Assembly (NCBI RefSeq): GCF_001436555.1
Contig: NZ_AYZR01000008.1
Span: 550,506-614,505, forward strand
DNA length: 64,000 nt
DNA from: Lentilactobacillus senioris DSM 24302 = JCM 17472
Lineage (GTDB): Bacteria > Bacillota > Bacilli > Lactobacillales > Lactobacillaceae
Direction of reading: 5' to 3'
Below the pieces are notes generated by a model. The model saw only the letters and a program-made list of their open reading frames with translations. It did no database searches and was not told where the DNA came from. The translations under genes were made by a program, and so were the position numbers. The stretch's first letter is position 1, and each line of letters starts with the position of its first letter. Shown here in pieces: positions 54,233 to 63,850 of this stretch.

Positions 54233-56656
54233 TTATTTACCTACCACAATATTAACGATTCTGTTAGGCACAACAATAATTTTTTTAACTTCTTTGTCAC
54301 CAACCACTTCAGCAAAGCGATCAGAATTACGGACTAATGATTCTACTGTTTCTTTGTCAGCATCCCTAGCAACCTTAATATGGTCACGAACTTTACCATT
54401 TACCTGAACAACTAACTCTACTTCATCTTCTACCAGCTTAGATTCATCATAAGTTGGCCATTGACTATAAGCAATAGTGTCATTGTTACCTAACAATTGC
54501 CAAAGTTCTTCAGCAATGTGTGGTGCAATTGGTGAGAGCAATTGAACAAAGCCCTTCATATATTCAATAGGTAATGCATCAACCTTGTATGCCTCGTTTA
54601 CAAAGACCATCATTTGTGAAATGGCAACGTTAAAGTGAAGTTGTTCATAATCATCACTGACGATCTTAACAGTTTCATTGTAAATCTTGTCAAGGCGACC
54701 ATCGTTTCTGGTAGTTACCCGATCGCGAAGATGATTATTATCATCGATCATTAACCGCCAAACTCGATCTAACCAACGATGGGCTCCGGCAATTCCTTCG
54801 GTATTCCAAGGCTTAGAAGCATCGATAGGACCCATGAACATTTCGTAAACTCTAAGAGTATCTGCACCAAACTCACTAACGATATCATCAGGGTTAATTA
54901 CGTTACCCTTAGATTTAGACATCTTTTCGTGGTTGGTCCCCAAAATCATTCCTTGATTTACCAATTTTTGGAACGGTTCTTTAGTTGGCACTACTCCCAA
55001 GTCATAAAGAACTTTGTGCCAGAAACGAGCATACAATAAGTGAAGAACAGCGTGTTCTGCCCCACCAATGTAAAGATCTACTGGCATCCAGTAATTGACT
55101 TTTTCTGGATCAGCAATCATTTCATCATTTTTAGGATCGATATAACGAAGGTAATACCAAGAACTACCAGCCCATTGTGGCATGGTATTAGTTTCTCGTT
55201 TTCCTTTCCGACCATTTTCATCAACTACATTAACCCAGTCATCTAGGTTAGCTAATGGACTTTCACCAGTTCCGGAAGGTTCAATGTTCTTAGCAGCTGG
55301 TAATTTCAGTGGCAATTCGTCTTCAGGAACCAAGGTTGTTTCGCCATCTTCCCAATGAATAACTGGGATTGGTTCACCCCAATAACGTTGACGACTGAAG
55401 ATCCAGTCACGAAGTCGGTAATTTACTTTTTCATGACCAACACCGTGATCGGTTAACCAATCTAATGCTGCTGTAATGGCAGTTTGCTTATCCATTCCGT
55501 TCATAAAATCAGAGTTAATATGAACACCATCGCCGGTATAAGCTTCGACTGCAATGTCGCCACCTTCAATGACGGGAACAATTGGTAAATCAAACTTCTT
55601 AGCAAATTCATAATCCCGTTGATCGTGAGCTGGTACGGCCATGATAGCTCCGGTACCGTATGAAGTTAGCACATAATCACCAATCCATACTGGCACCGCT
55701 TGACCATTAATTGGGTTAACAGCATATGCTCCGGTGAAGACCCCGCTCTTATCTTTATTTAAATCAGTCCGTTCTAGATCCGATTTTCTGGCTACTTCTT
55801 CTTTATAGGCTTTCACAGCTTCTGCATGTTCCGGAGTGGTAATTTGGTCCACTAATTCATGTTCTGGTGATAATACTAAATATGTGGCTCCAAATAAAGT
55901 ATCAGGCCGGGTAGTGAAGACCTCCACTTTCTTATCTGCTGCGTTTTGGATCTCAAAAAAGACACTAGCCCCTTTAGAACGTCCAATCCAGTTACGTTGC
56001 ATATCCTTAACGTTTTCAGGCCAATCTAAATCATCAAGATCATCAATCAACCGATCAGCGTAGGCAGTAATTTTTAAGACCCATTGCCGCATTGGGACCC
56101 GATAAACTGGATAACCACCTCGTTCAGTCTTGCCATCAATAACTTCTTCGTTAGAAACAACGGTTCCACCCATAAAATCAGGGGCCCAGTTAACCATAAT
56201 TTCGTCTTCGTAGGCTAAGCCTTTTTTGTATAGTTGTTCGAAGATCCATTGAGTCCATTTGTAATAGCTAGGATCCGTAGTATTAATTTCTCGATCCCAA
56301 TCATATGAAAATCCTAGAGACTTAATTTGCCGCTTAAAGTTTTTAATATTTTGAGCGGTAAAATCTTTAGGGTTGTGCCCCGTTTTTAGTGCGTATTGTT
56401 CTGCAGGCAATCCAAAAGCATCCCAGCCAATTGGATGTAACACGTTCTTACCTTGCATTCGCTTCATTCTGGCCATAATATCAGTTGCTGTATAACCTTC
56501 TGGATGGCCTACGTGCAATCCTTGGCCTGATGGATAAGGAAACATGTCTAATACATAGTACTTGTCCTTAGACTGATCTTCACCAGTTTTAAAAGTCTTA
56601 TTTTCGTGCCAGTAATGTTGCCATTTCCGTTCGATGACGTCGTGATTATATGCCAT
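54233..56656 (-). CDS. leuS: Leucyl-tRNA synthetase
   Basis: LeuS charges tRNA-Leu and edits mischarged products. The 807 residues have the HIGH region ([20 protein letters not shown]), the CP1 editing domain (about 220-420, with the [12 protein letters not shown] motif), KMSKS ([14 protein letters not shown]) and the C-terminal domain. Length is typical for the bacterial type. A T-box leader precedes it. AAGGAGAT lies before the ATG. Confidence 0.98.
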   Translation of the reverse strand: MAYNHDVIERKWQHYWHENKTFKTGEDQSKDKYYVLDMFPYPSGQGLHVGHPEGYTATDIMARMKRMQGKNVLHPIGWDAFGLPAEQYALKTGHNPKDFTAQNIKNFKRQIKSLGFSYDWDREINTTDPSYYKWTQWIFEQLYKKGLAYEDEIMVNWAPDFMGGTVVSNEEVIDGKTERGGYPVYRVPMRQWVLKITAYADRLIDDLDDLDWPENVKDMQRNWIGRSKGASVFFEIQNAADKKVEVFTTRPDTLFGATYLVLSPEHELVDQITTPEHAEAVKAYKEEVARKSDLERTDLNKDKSGVFTGAYAVNPINGQAVPVWIGDYVLTSYGTGAIMAVPAHDQRDYEFAKKFDLPIVPVIEGGDIAVEAYTGDGVHINSDFMNGMDKQTAITAALDWLTDHGVGHEKVNYRLRDWIFSRQRYWGEPIPVIHWEDGETTLVPEDELPLKLPAAKNIEPSGTGESPLANLDDWVNVVDENGRKGKRETNTMPQWAGSSWYYLRYIDPKNDEMIADPEKVNYWMPVDLYIGGAEHAVLHLLYARFWHKVLYDLGVVPTKEPFQKLVNQGMILGTNHEKMSKSKGNVINPDDIVSEFGADTLRVYEMFMGPIDASKPWNTEGIAGAHRWLDRVWRLMIDDNNHLRDRVTTRNDGRLDKIYNETVKIVSDDYEQLHFNVAISQMMVFVNEAYKVDALPIEYMKGFVQLLSPIAPHIAEELWQLLGNNDTIAYSQWPTYDESKLVEDEVELVVQVNGKVRDHIKVARDADKETVESLVRNSDRFAEVVGDKEVKKIIVVPNRIVNIVVGK

Positions 56657-56682
56657 AATTTATCTCCTTTATTAGTCACTAA

Positions 56683-56925
56683 AAACAAAAAAAGCCTATA
56701 AGAAGTTAACTTCCTATAGGACGAATAGTTTCCGCGGTACCACCTAATGTGCTCAAATGAGCCTCTCAAACCATAACGGTGGTTACCGAAACTGGCTACT
56801 AATTTCACCAATTCACTACGCGACGAGTTCGTCCAGGCTCATTTCCGAATTTTCACTTCCATTCGGTCTCTGTAAAAGTCACCTAGACTACTAATTCACG
56901 TTTTGTTTTCGTGTTTTTCTTACTG
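56683..56925 (-). promoter_or_regulatory. T-box riboswitch leader of leuS
   Basis: On the minus strand: stem I with AGTAG, an upper helix TCTAGG/CCTGGA and specifier loop GAACTCG giving Leu codon CTC; then the T-box TTAGGTGGTACCGCGG with bulge TGGT, which needs discriminator A (present in the window's tRNA-Leu genes). A terminator follows: CCTATAGGAAG/CTTCTTATAGG and seven Ts. LeuS expression should rise when tRNA-Leu is uncharged. Confidence 0.93.
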
Positions 56926-56930
56926 TTGTA

Positions 56931-56959
56931 ATCCTATCAGACCAAATCAATAAGTGCAA
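56931..56959 (-). promoter_or_regulatory. Promoter of the leuS leader
   Basis: On the minus strand TTGCAC and TAGGAT are 17 bases apart, just upstream of the T-box leader. Confidence 0.7.
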
Positions 56960-57004
56960 GATTCTTTGTGCTATACTTAAGAAAAAATATGAGGAGAGTT
57001 TAAT

Positions 57005-57637
57005 TTGCTTTCTAAAACGCAATCTCGCTGGGCCGCTGCTGCTACCATTTTATTCTTCTTTTTACTAATCGGAGTGGTTTTACGACTCAACTACATTTCA
57101 ATTATCGATGATACCATTATTAATGGGATCGTCCCCATTCGATCACATTTTTTTAATTCCTTTTTTATTAAATTAACTAACAGTTTAAATCCCATCCCAA
57201 CCGTTATAATTGCCTTGATATTATCTCTAGTTTTACAACTGTGGCAGCACAAAATAAGAATTACCCTCTTCTTTTTAGTAAATAGTACTCTAATAGCTGG
57301 TGGGATTAACAATCTAGTTAAAAACTTAGTTGACCGTCCACGTCCTACAGTGCACCACTTAGTTTTAGCCGGCTCATCCAGCTTTCCTAGTGGTCACGCA
57401 ATGACCGCTATGCTATTGGGTGGCAGCTTAATCGTGATTCTTAACCTCCTGGTAAAAAATAAAAATATTCGTTATCTATTAACTGGATTGATCATCATTT
57501 GGATTTTTTTAATTGGATTTAGTCGGGTTTATGTTCACGTACACTACCCTACAGACGTCATTGCTGGATGGTGTCTTGGCTTCATCTGTTTAACGATTAG
57601 TCAAAAAATATTTTCCCCTTCAGTTAATAATAAATAA
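57005..57637 (+). CDS. PAP2 family membrane phosphatase
   Basis: A 210-residue protein with about six membrane helices and the complete PAP2 signature: KNLVDRPRPTVHH, SSFPSGHAM and SRVYVHVHYPTDV. Such enzymes dephosphorylate undecaprenyl pyrophosphate or phosphatidic/phosphatidylglycerol phosphate outside the membrane; which one is unclear. It starts with TTG after GAGGAGAG. It diverges from leuS. Confidence 0.92.
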   Translation: MLSKTQSRWAAAATILFFFLLIGVVLRLNYISIIDDTIINGIVPIRSHFFNSFFIKLTNSLNPIPTVIIALILSLVLQLWQHKIRITLFFLVNSTLIAGGINNLVKNLVDRPRPTVHHLVLAGSSSFPSGHAMTAMLLGGSLIVILNLLVKNKNIRYLLTGLIIIWIFLIGFSRVYVHVHYPTDVIAGWCLGFICLTISQKIFSPSVNNK

Positions 57638-57678
57638 AATAAGGCCGCCAACTATTAATTCGTTGGTGGCCTTATTTT
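57636..57678. terminator. Bidirectional terminator
   Basis: A 17-base inverted repeat (AAAATAAGGCCGCCAAC with its near-complement) between convergent genes. Confidence 0.9.
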
Positions 57679-59147
57679 TAGTTATTCTTTTTAGACAAAC
57701 GATCAGTAAAATTAAAGATAAATGCTAAGATAATTAGTCCCAATGCCACTAAGAAAATATTGTGTAAAGTGTGATACAACACCATTCTTAGCTTTGGTAA
57801 CATATTGCTAGCTAATTGATTGGCTGTTTGGGGATTAATTAATTTATTCATCATTCCCATAGTAGCCCCATCAGTTTGGCGAACTCCCCTCAGCATACTG
57901 CTGTTCATAATAATCCCAAAAACAGAAATCATTAGAGATTGTCCTAGTGTCCGGCAAAGAGTATTAAAAGAGGTTGCTACCCCAATTTGATTTTCTTCCA
58001 CTTGATTTTGAACGATAATCGTAGTGGAAGTGACCGTAATTCCAAAGCCAGTCCCACAAATTGCGGAAATCAGTAGGAAACTCCAAAACGGAGTGTACGC
58101 GGGCAACATTACCATCACAATAGCCCCGATCAAGATTAGGCTAAGACTAATGTTAATAATTTGATTAGGTCGTAGTTTACCGAGAAGCTTCCCAGAAATA
58201 AAGGAACCAACAATCCACATCAATGAACTAGGAGTTATCGCAAAACCAGCCATAGAAGCTTTCATACCCAAAATTCCTTGCGTCCAGTCTGGTAGGTAAA
58301 CTTCAAAACCAATCAAGAAGCCACTAACTAATGCCACTACCACATTTTGCACGACAAACGTCCGATTATCGAACAGTTCCATTGGAATCAATGGGTCTGC
58401 AGTAACTCGTTCGTGTCTAACAAACCATACAATGGTAACAATCATTACTAGGAAACAAATCGCTAGTATTGGCCAAGAAATAGGACTTTGTCCTAAGGCC
58501 TGGAAGCCATACATTAACGATAATAGAGAAATAGTTAGCAAAACCATACCGCCATAGTCGATTTTAGTTTTTTGAACTTGACGATTTTCTTTAAAGAATA
58601 ATAAAATCATCGCAATCACTAATAGGCCGATAGGTAAGTTAATAAAGAAGATCCAGTGCCAACTCAGGTTATCAACGATGAAGCCCCCTAATAATGGAGC
58701 CACAATAGAAGCAATCCCCCAAGCAGCTCCGTTTAGCCCCATCACTTGAGCCCGTTTCTCCAGAGGGTAAATATCAGCAATAATTGTGTTGGAAATGGGC
58801 ATGATAGAACCAGCCCCAATCCCCTGCACAGCTCGCCAAATAATTAAGACAATCATTGAATGGGAAAGCCCAGACATTACAGAACCAATAATAAAGATGG
58901 TAATCCCCACCATAAACATTGGTTTTCTACCTAACTGATCTGCTAATTTTCCATAAATCGGTGTCGCAATCGCGTTAGTTAGTAAAAAAATAGAAAATAC
59001 CCAGTTCATCAGGGAAACACCGTGTAGATCACCAACAATGGTTGGCATGGCAGTGGAAACGATTGTCCCCTCTACCGCACTCATAAAAGTTGCTACAAAT
59101 AAAGCAATCGTTACTAAAATAACGTTACTTTGTTTGGTTTCTTGCAT
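57678..59147 (-). CDS. MFS multidrug transporter, DHA2 (EmrB/QacA) type
   Basis: A 489-residue transporter with 14 membrane helices. Family motifs are present: the start region MSAVEGTIVSTAMPTIVGDL, motif A GKLADQLGRKPMF, and motif C-like GAAWGIASIVAPLLGGFIVD. It should export drugs or other lipophilic compounds using the proton gradient; the substrate cannot be told from sequence. No regulator gene is beside it. Confidence 0.93.
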   Translation of the reverse strand: MQETKQSNVILVTIALFVATFMSAVEGTIVSTAMPTIVGDLHGVSLMNWVFSIFLLTNAIATPIYGKLADQLGRKPMFMVGITIFIIGSVMSGLSHSMIVLIIWRAVQGIGAGSIMPISNTIIADIYPLEKRAQVMGLNGAAWGIASIVAPLLGGFIVDNLSWHWIFFINLPIGLLVIAMILLFFKENRQVQKTKIDYGGMVLLTISLLSLMYGFQALGQSPISWPILAICFLVMIVTIVWFVRHERVTADPLIPMELFDNRTFVVQNVVVALVSGFLIGFEVYLPDWTQGILGMKASMAGFAITPSSLMWIVGSFISGKLLGKLRPNQIINISLSLILIGAIVMVMLPAYTPFWSFLLISAICGTGFGITVTSTTIIVQNQVEENQIGVATSFNTLCRTLGQSLMISVFGIIMNSSMLRGVRQTDGATMGMMNKLINPQTANQLASNMLPKLRMVLYHTLHNIFLVALGLIILAFIFNFTDRLSKKNN

Positions 59148-59163
59148 ACAAACCGCCTTCCTA

Positions 59164-59190
59164 AAAAAGCACCCTAATGGGCGCTTTTTA
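59164..59190 (-). terminator. Terminator after metK
   Basis: A hairpin (AAAAAGCACCC with GGGCGCTTTTT, one mismatch, four-base loop) just after the metK stop, followed by Ts on the minus strand. Confidence 0.82.
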
Positions 59191-59192
59191 GC

Positions 59193-60383
59193 TTACTTGT
59201 TAAAATATTTCTTTAGTTCAGCGACCTTATCCGTGTGTTCCCAAGGCAAATCAACATCTGTACGACCAAAGTGGCCATAAGCTGCTGTTTGTCGGTAAAT
59301 TGGTCGTTGAAGATCTAACATCTTAATAATTCCTGAAGGTCGTAAATCAAATAATTGTCTTACAGCTGCAGTTAGTTTTTCTTCAGAAACGTTTCCAGTA
59401 CCAAAAGTATTAATGGAGATAGAAACTGGTTCTGCTACCCCAATAGCATAAGCTATCTGTACTTCTACTTCATGGGCTAAACCAGCAGCAACGATATTTT
59501 TAGCAATATAACGAGCTGCATAACTAGCAGAACGATCCACCTTGGTAGCATCCTTACCAGAGAAGGCTCCACCACCATGGTGAGCGTAACCACCATAGGT
59601 ATCTACAATTACCTTACGTCCAGTTAATCCAGCGTCAGCTTGTGGGCCACCAATGACAAATCGACCAGTAGGATTAATAAAGTACTTAGTATTATCATCC
59701 AATAATTCTGCTGGAATGACAGCTTTAACTACCTTATCAATAATATCTTGTCGAATTTGATCCAGTGAAGCTGCTGGTAAGTGTTGAGTACTTAAAACCA
59801 CCGTATCAACTCGGTATGGTTCACCAGCATCATTATATTCAACAGTTACTTCAGCCTTAGCATCGGGTCCTAGATAATCTAATTCCCCATTTTTACGAAC
59901 TTCAGCTGTTTTTTGCATTAACTTATGACTGAGTTCAATTGGCATTGGCATTAATTCTGGTGTTTCATCAATGGCGTAACCAAACATCAAGCCTTGATCT
60001 CCGGCACCAATTTGGTCCAGTGGATCTTGGTCACTTTCCTTCATTTCAAGTGAGTCATCAACCCCTTGAGCAATGTCTGGTGATTGTTCATCGATAGCAA
60101 CCAATACCGCACTGGTATCACCATCAAAGCCAAACTTGCTATCGGTGTAACCAATTGATTTAATAGTATCTCTAACTACCCGTTGAATATCAACGTAAGC
60201 AGTAGTCGAAATTTCACCAAAGACCAGCACCAATCCAGTAGTAACGGACGTTTCACATGCTACCCTAGCGGTGGGATCTTTCTCTAAAATTGCATCCAAA
60301 ATGGCGTCACTGATTTGATCAGCGATTTTATCCGGATGTCCTTCTGAAACTGATTCTGAAGTAAACAAATGTCTTTCTTGCAT
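59193..60383 (-). CDS. metK: S-adenosylmethionine synthetase
   Basis: MetK makes SAM from methionine and ATP. The 396 residues contain the hallmark [17 protein letters not shown] at the start, the catalytic hexapeptide region [12 protein letters not shown] and the Gly-rich loop [16 protein letters not shown]. Length is normal. An SMK-box riboswitch covers its SD, so translation is shut off when SAM is abundant. Confidence 0.98.
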   Translation of the reverse strand: MQERHLFTSESVSEGHPDKIADQISDAILDAILEKDPTARVACETSVTTGLVLVFGEISTTAYVDIQRVVRDTIKSIGYTDSKFGFDGDTSAVLVAIDEQSPDIAQGVDDSLEMKESDQDPLDQIGAGDQGLMFGYAIDETPELMPMPIELSHKLMQKTAEVRKNGELDYLGPDAKAEVTVEYNDAGEPYRVDTVVLSTQHLPAASLDQIRQDIIDKVVKAVIPAELLDDNTKYFINPTGRFVIGGPQADAGLTGRKVIVDTYGGYAHHGGGAFSGKDATKVDRSASYAARYIAKNIVAAGLAHEVEVQIAYAIGVAEPVSISINTFGTGNVSEEKLTAAVRQLFDLRPSGIIKMLDLQRPIYRQTAAYGHFGRTDVDLPWEHTDKVAELKKYFNK

Positions 60384-60386
60384 TAG

Positions 60387-60454
60387 TTTTCCCCCTGTTT
60401 ATTTTTTTAGGTTACAAGGCTTCTTCACCGTTAAGTGAATCCTATCGGGAACTC
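60387..60454 (-). promoter_or_regulatory. SAM-III (SMK box) riboswitch of metK
   Basis: On the minus strand the leader reads GTTCCCGATAGGATTCAC, then GGTGAAGAAGCCTTGTAACC, then GGGGGAA just before the ATG. These blocks match the SMK box of Enterococcus and other Lactobacillales: the TTCCC segment can pair with the SD GGGGGAA, and the GCCTTGTAACC block forms the SAM pocket. It acts on translation without a terminator. A likely promoter (TTTCAA, 17 bases, TATCGT) lies upstream. Confidence 0.93.
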
Positions 60455-60576
60455 ATAACTTATTTACGATACCATAAAATTCGTCTATTTGAAAGGCTAT
60501 TATTAGGGTTTCAATTGACCCCGGGCCAAAAATTGCGGTAGGATTAAACTATTACAAATAAAATGAGGGAATTAAT

Positions 60577-61284
60577 TTGAACAAGAATCCTGTTATCCGA
60601 GTTACTTCTTTTACTATAGAGTGGTTATTGCCGGTTGTAATCTGGCTGCTTTATTCCAATATCGGGTGGAAAACAATTATTGGTAACGAGTACCTCCGTT
60701 TATGTGGCCTATTAGGCATCTTCTTACTGATAGTTTTAAATTTTACTCAGATTAAGGCTAAATCACCAGCAGGTCTAGTAATTGCCAATATTGGTTATTT
60801 AATTACTCTTTACTTGCTAACTAAAACATTGCCTCCCCTAATAATTAGCTTATTGCTTATTAATTTAGTAGGAGCAGATTTATTGACTAGTGACGTCATT
60901 ATTAATGATCCCTACTCCAAGTGGGTTACGTTTGCCCTAGTAAATGGTATTGGGGTTGTTGTAGCTACTAGAATGATAGTTAGCAACTTTTTAACCAACG
61001 CTCAATTATTATTAATCGTGACCCTTATTTTTGCTAATCTGCTATTTTCATATCCGCGCTTTATTGATAAACAACTTAATTGGGGAATCATCGGCGCAGT
61101 TGGCGGTTTATTAATATTAACTGAAATTATGCTGGGTCTAACGTTTCAACAAATTATGATTGGTCTTTTAACGATGGTACTATTCATCTTATTAGAACGA
61201 AAAATAAACCCTAAATTAAAAAAAAGTAAGTGGAATTTATCTATCTGTATCAATCTAATTTTTGCGCTGTCATTAATTCTATAA
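60577..61284 (+). CDS. Uncharacterised multi-pass membrane protein
   Basis: A 235-residue protein made almost wholly of hydrophobic helices (about eight), with a basic region near the C-terminus (LERKINPKLKKSKW). No motif that I recognise. It starts with TTG after GAGGGAAT. It lies alone between metK and another unknown gene; no operon partner is evident. Confidence 0.75.
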   Translation: MNKNPVIRVTSFTIEWLLPVVIWLLYSNIGWKTIIGNEYLRLCGLLGIFLLIVLNFTQIKAKSPAGLVIANIGYLITLYLLTKTLPPLIISLLLINLVGADLLTSDVIINDPYSKWVTFALVNGIGVVVATRMIVSNFLTNAQLLLIVTLIFANLLFSYPRFIDKQLNWGIIGAVGGLLILTEIMLGLTFQQIMIGLLTMVLFILLERKINPKLKKSKWNLSICINLIFALSLIL

Positions 61285-61400
61285 TTTTATTATTTCCTAA
61301 ATAAAATTAATATTAGCAAAAGAAAATCTAATTCTTCGTTTTACCGACTTTTATTATGCTAAGATACCTCTTGTCATACAGTAAGAAAGCGGTGAAGTAT

Positions 61401-61742
61401 TTGATTATTAGTGTAGTTGGAGATATCCGAACGGGTAAAATACAACCAACGTTAACTGGCAACGAAATTGTTGATAATGCCTTGATTGCTAATTATAGCA
61501 ATCAGTTACAAAAAAGCTTGGAAGCTTCGGGTTGCAATGTAACAGTCACTCCGGAACATTTTTTAGATTTACATAACGCTGACAGTGATAAATACATTTT
61601 TGATCAAAAAGTAGTCGATTCGTTGGGAGCAGCTTCCCTATCTGAATTAGACCTCATTGTGGTAGACCACAGTGATCTGATCTGGGGAAATGTTTCTGCA
61701 GCTCAGTCTGAACTAACGGGTCAGTCATTTTCACTTTCATAA
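61401..61742 (+). CDS. Uncharacterised 113-residue protein
   Basis: An alpha/beta-looking protein starting MIISVVGDIRTGKIQPTLTG and ending in a Ser-rich tail, with no signal peptide. I recognise no family. The start is uncertain: a TTG at 61401 has GGTGA five bases upstream, while an in-frame ATG lies at 61356 with a poor site. The low but balanced codon use and the 113-codon open frame argue that it is real. Confidence 0.6.
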   Translation: MIISVVGDIRTGKIQPTLTGNEIVDNALIANYSNQLQKSLEASGCNVTVTPEHFLDLHNADSDKYIFDQKVVDSLGAASLSELDLIVVDHSDLIWGNVSAAQSELTGQSFSLS

Positions 61743-61867
61743 TGTTATTGGCGGTTAATTTGATTAACTGTCTTTTTTTATGGTCACTTATTACCTCCCC
61801 CTAGATAAGTAATGCTATACTTAAATAAAGCTGTTAAATCAGTTTAATTTATTAAGAGGTGAAGATG

Positions 61868-62050
61868 ATGACTATTAAAGAAATTATGGATTCTGCTAAA
61901 GATTTAGTGGGTCAAGGAAAATTAGAAGAAGCTCGTTCATACGTTGAAGATCATAAAGATGAATTAGGAGATAGCTATGAAAAAGCTATGGATCTAATCA
62001 AAGGTGATCCATCAGATATTTTGAACAAAGTAAAAGATCTATTTAACTAA
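61868..62050 (+). CDS. Small charged helical protein
   Basis: A 60-residue, strongly acidic, all-helical protein (MTIKEIMDSAKDLVGQGKLE, then a KVKDLFN end) with no membrane segment. AAGAGGTG sits before two adjacent ATGs, of which 61868 has the better spacing. A strong terminator follows, so it is probably a true single-gene unit. Function unknown. Confidence 0.75.
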   Translation: MTIKEIMDSAKDLVGQGKLEEARSYVEDHKDELGDSYEKAMDLIKGDPSDILNKVKDLFN

Positions 62051-62089
62051 AAAAAAGACTACTAATTTAATTAGTAGTCTTTTTATTTA

Positions 62090-62090
<1 letters not shown>
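62050..62090 (+). terminator. Terminator after the 60-residue gene
   Basis: A long inverted repeat (AAAAAGACTACTAATT with its complement) directly after the stop codon, with a T run. On the minus strand it can also end the tRNA-Cys transcript. Confidence 0.9.
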
Positions 62091-62160
<70 letters not shown>

Positions 62161-62248
62161 ACTTTATAAGCACAATAGATAGCTTACCATAAATGAATTC
62201 GGTAAACAAGAGTTTTAAAACGTTTTTTAAAGGTCATTGGGTACAATC

Positions 62249-62279
62249 AAAAAAGCCGACTGCCAACAGTCAGCTTTTA
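62249..62279 (-). terminator. Terminator after the second CPBP gene
   Basis: A 12-base stem (AAAAGCCGACTG with CAGTCAGCTTTT, one mismatch) with a four-base loop, directly after the stop codon. Confidence 0.85.
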
Positions 62280-62281
62280 GT

Positions 62282-62971
62282 TTACATTGTGAACAACCCA
62301 TAAAGAGCCATAAGAATCGGATAAGAGTTAAAGAAAAGATGAGCCATAATATTGTGCCAAATATTACCACTCTTCCAGTAGATAAATGCAAAAAAAGCTC
62401 CCATGAACATATAAGGAATCATAGAAATAATTTGTCCATTAAAACTATTCCAATGAACCAATCCAAACGCTATGGACGATACAATAAACATAATAGGGCC
62501 CGCTATTTTGGAATTAGTCCACTGGTAAAATAACGTTCCTCTAAACATAATTTCTTCGGAGAATGGAGCTAAAAGCGGTGCCAGGCTGCTAACAATTTGA
62601 ATAGTTTTAATATCATTTATCGAAGTAGAAGCGGGCATAATCACTGCTGATACGGATAATCCGACTTGAGTCATCGCCCAACGAATACCTTCTAATCCAA
62701 CTTTTATTATTGCCCATGCTATTAATGCTAAAACTAAGTTACGCCAGATGTGTTTCCAATATACTTTCCAATCGGCCTTTAAGACATCTCGATACATCCA
62801 GACTAAAATTAAAAATGCCACCAAATAAATTGCGTCGCTAGCTAGTGCTCTTGCCAAATCACCAGATACAACACCTACTAATAACTTCCCCCCAGTAAAT
62901 TCAAACGTAACTACTAAAACCGAAACCAAAGCCATGATCAGTTTCTTTTTCAGACTAAAATTTTTTGTCAT
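62282..62971 (-). CDS. CPBP family intramembrane metalloprotease (second copy)
   Basis: A 229-residue protein with about seven helices and the CPBP motifs SEEIMFRGTLFYQ, IAFGLVHWNSFNG and IMAHLFFNSYP. The Glu pair and His residues match an active enzyme. It could be a protease or an immunity-type protein; no bacteriocin gene is near. The start at 62971 is set by AGGGGGA before the ATG; a longer frame exists. Confidence 0.9.
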   Translation of the reverse strand: MTKNFSLKKKLIMALVSVLVVTFEFTGGKLLVGVVSGDLARALASDAIYLVAFLILVWMYRDVLKADWKVYWKHIWRNLVLALIAWAIIKVGLEGIRWAMTQVGLSVSAVIMPASTSINDIKTIQIVSSLAPLLAPFSEEIMFRGTLFYQWTNSKIAGPIMFIVSSIAFGLVHWNSFNGQIISMIPYMFMGAFFAFIYWKSGNIWHNIMAHLFFNSYPILMALYGLFTM

Positions 62972-63064
62972 ACCTAATCCCCCTATGTATTTATAATTAA
63001 TACTATTAACAAATATTAATTCTAACATAGTCAAATTAAATTACACTTAATTTGACTCACAAAA

Positions 63065-63097
63065 AAAGAACTTACATAAATTAATGTAAGTTCTTTA
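63065..63097 (-). terminator. Terminator of the tRNA array
   Basis: A 13-base perfect stem (AAAGAACTTACAT with its complement) and a six-base loop lie just after the last tRNA (Leu) in transcription order, followed by Ts on the minus strand. Confidence 0.9.
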
Positions 63098-63107
63098 ATA
63101 AAATTTA

Positions 63108-63191
63108 TACCGGAGGTGGGGTTCGAACCCACACGTCCGCGAGGACACTGGATTTTGAGTCCAGCGCGTCTGCCAATTCCGCCACTCCGGC
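63108..63191 (-). tRNA. tRNA-Leu(CAA)
   Basis: A class II tRNA: acceptor GCCGGAG/CTCCGGT with one G-T pair, anticodon stem CTGGA/TCCAG with loop CTCAAAA (anticodon CAA), long variable arm, discriminator A. It is the last gene of the array. Confidence 0.95.
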
Positions 63192-63220
63192 ATAAAACTA
63201 TAATGGATATAATATCCAAG

Positions 63221-63294
63221 GGCGGTATGTGGGAATCGAACCCACGCGTGTCGGATCCACAAACCGATGTGTTAACCACTTCACCAATACCGCC
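63221..63294 (-). tRNA. tRNA-His(GTG)
   Basis: Acceptor with the extra G-1 pairing C73 typical of tRNA-His (GGCGGTAT/ATACCGCC), anticodon loop TTGTGGA (anticodon GTG). A T-T apposition closes the anticodon stem. Confidence 0.94.
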
Positions 63295-63306
63295 AAAACA
63301 TTATAA

Positions 63307-63377
63307 CAGGGATAGTAGGAGTTGAACCCACACTGACGGTTTTGGAGACCGTAGTTCTACCATTAAACTATATCCCT
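63307..63377 (-). tRNA. tRNA-Trp(CCA)
   Basis: Acceptor AGGGATA/TATCCCT with discriminator G, anticodon stem ACGGT/ACCGT with loop CTCCAAA (anticodon CCA). Confidence 0.95.
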
Positions 63378-63381
63378 AAAA

Positions 63382-63464
63382 TGGAGAGGAGTGGATTCGA
63401 ACCACTGAACCCGAAGGAACGGATTTACAGTCCGTCGCGTTTAGCCAGACTTCGCTACCCCTCC
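63382..63464 (-). tRNA. tRNA-Tyr(GTA)
   Basis: A class II tRNA: acceptor GGAGGGG/CCTCTCC with one G-T pair, anticodon stem ACGGA/TCCGT with loop CTGTAAA (anticodon GTA), long variable arm, discriminator A. Confidence 0.95.
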
Positions 63465-63469
63465 ATAAA

Positions 63470-63542
63470 TGGCGCGGGACAGAATCGAACTGCCGACACA
63501 TGGAGCTTCAATCCATTGCTCTACCAACTGAGCTACCGAGCC
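63470..63542 (-). tRNA. tRNA-Phe(GAA), acceptor stem with one mismatch
   Basis: Anticodon stem ATGGA/TCCAT with loop TTGAAGC (anticodon GAA), normal D and T arms, discriminator A. The acceptor strands are GGCTCGG and CCGCGCC, so position 4-69 is T opposite C; the usual lactobacillar 3' strand is CCGAGCC. Confidence 0.93.
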
Positions 63543-63599
63543 AATTTCCATTTATGCATAATGCTAAAAGTTGTGTATTCAATTGTAAATACATAACAA

Positions 63600-63674
63600 C
63601 GGTCCGTACGAGACTCGAACTCGTGATCTCCTGCGTGACAGGCAGGCGTCCTAAACCAACTAGACCAACGGACC
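63600..63674 (-). tRNA. tRNA-Asp(GTC)
   Basis: Acceptor GGTCCGT/ACGGACC with discriminator G, anticodon stem CCTGC/GCAGG with loop CTGTCAC (anticodon GTC). About 57 bases separate it from tRNA-Phe, the widest gap among the tRNAs from Asn to Tyr. Confidence 0.95.
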
Positions 63675-63687
63675 AATTGAAATGAAA

Positions 63688-63760
63688 TGGAGGATACAGG
63701 GTTCGAACCTGTGACCCCCTGCTTGTAAGGCAGATGCTCTCCCAGCTGAGCTAATCCTCC
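63688..63760 (-). tRNA. tRNA-Val(TAC)
   Basis: Acceptor GGAGGAT/ATCCTCC, anticodon stem TCTGC/GCAGG with loop CTTACAA (anticodon TAC), discriminator A. Confidence 0.95.
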
Positions 63761-63766
63761 AAAAAG

Positions 63767-63838
63767 TGACCCGTACGGGATTTGAACCCATGTTACCGCC
63801 GTGAAAGGGCGGTGTCTTAACCACTTGACCAACGGGTC
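63767..63838 (-). tRNA. tRNA-Glu(TTC)
   Basis: Acceptor GACCCGT/ACGGGTC, anticodon stem CCGCC/GGCGG with loop CTTTCAC (anticodon TTC), discriminator A. Confidence 0.95.
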
Positions 63839-63850
63839 ATACATATCTTA

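Noticed and set aside
63031-63844. Open reading frames across the tRNA array
   Set aside because: These frames consist of tRNA sequence on both strands and have no independent coding evidence.
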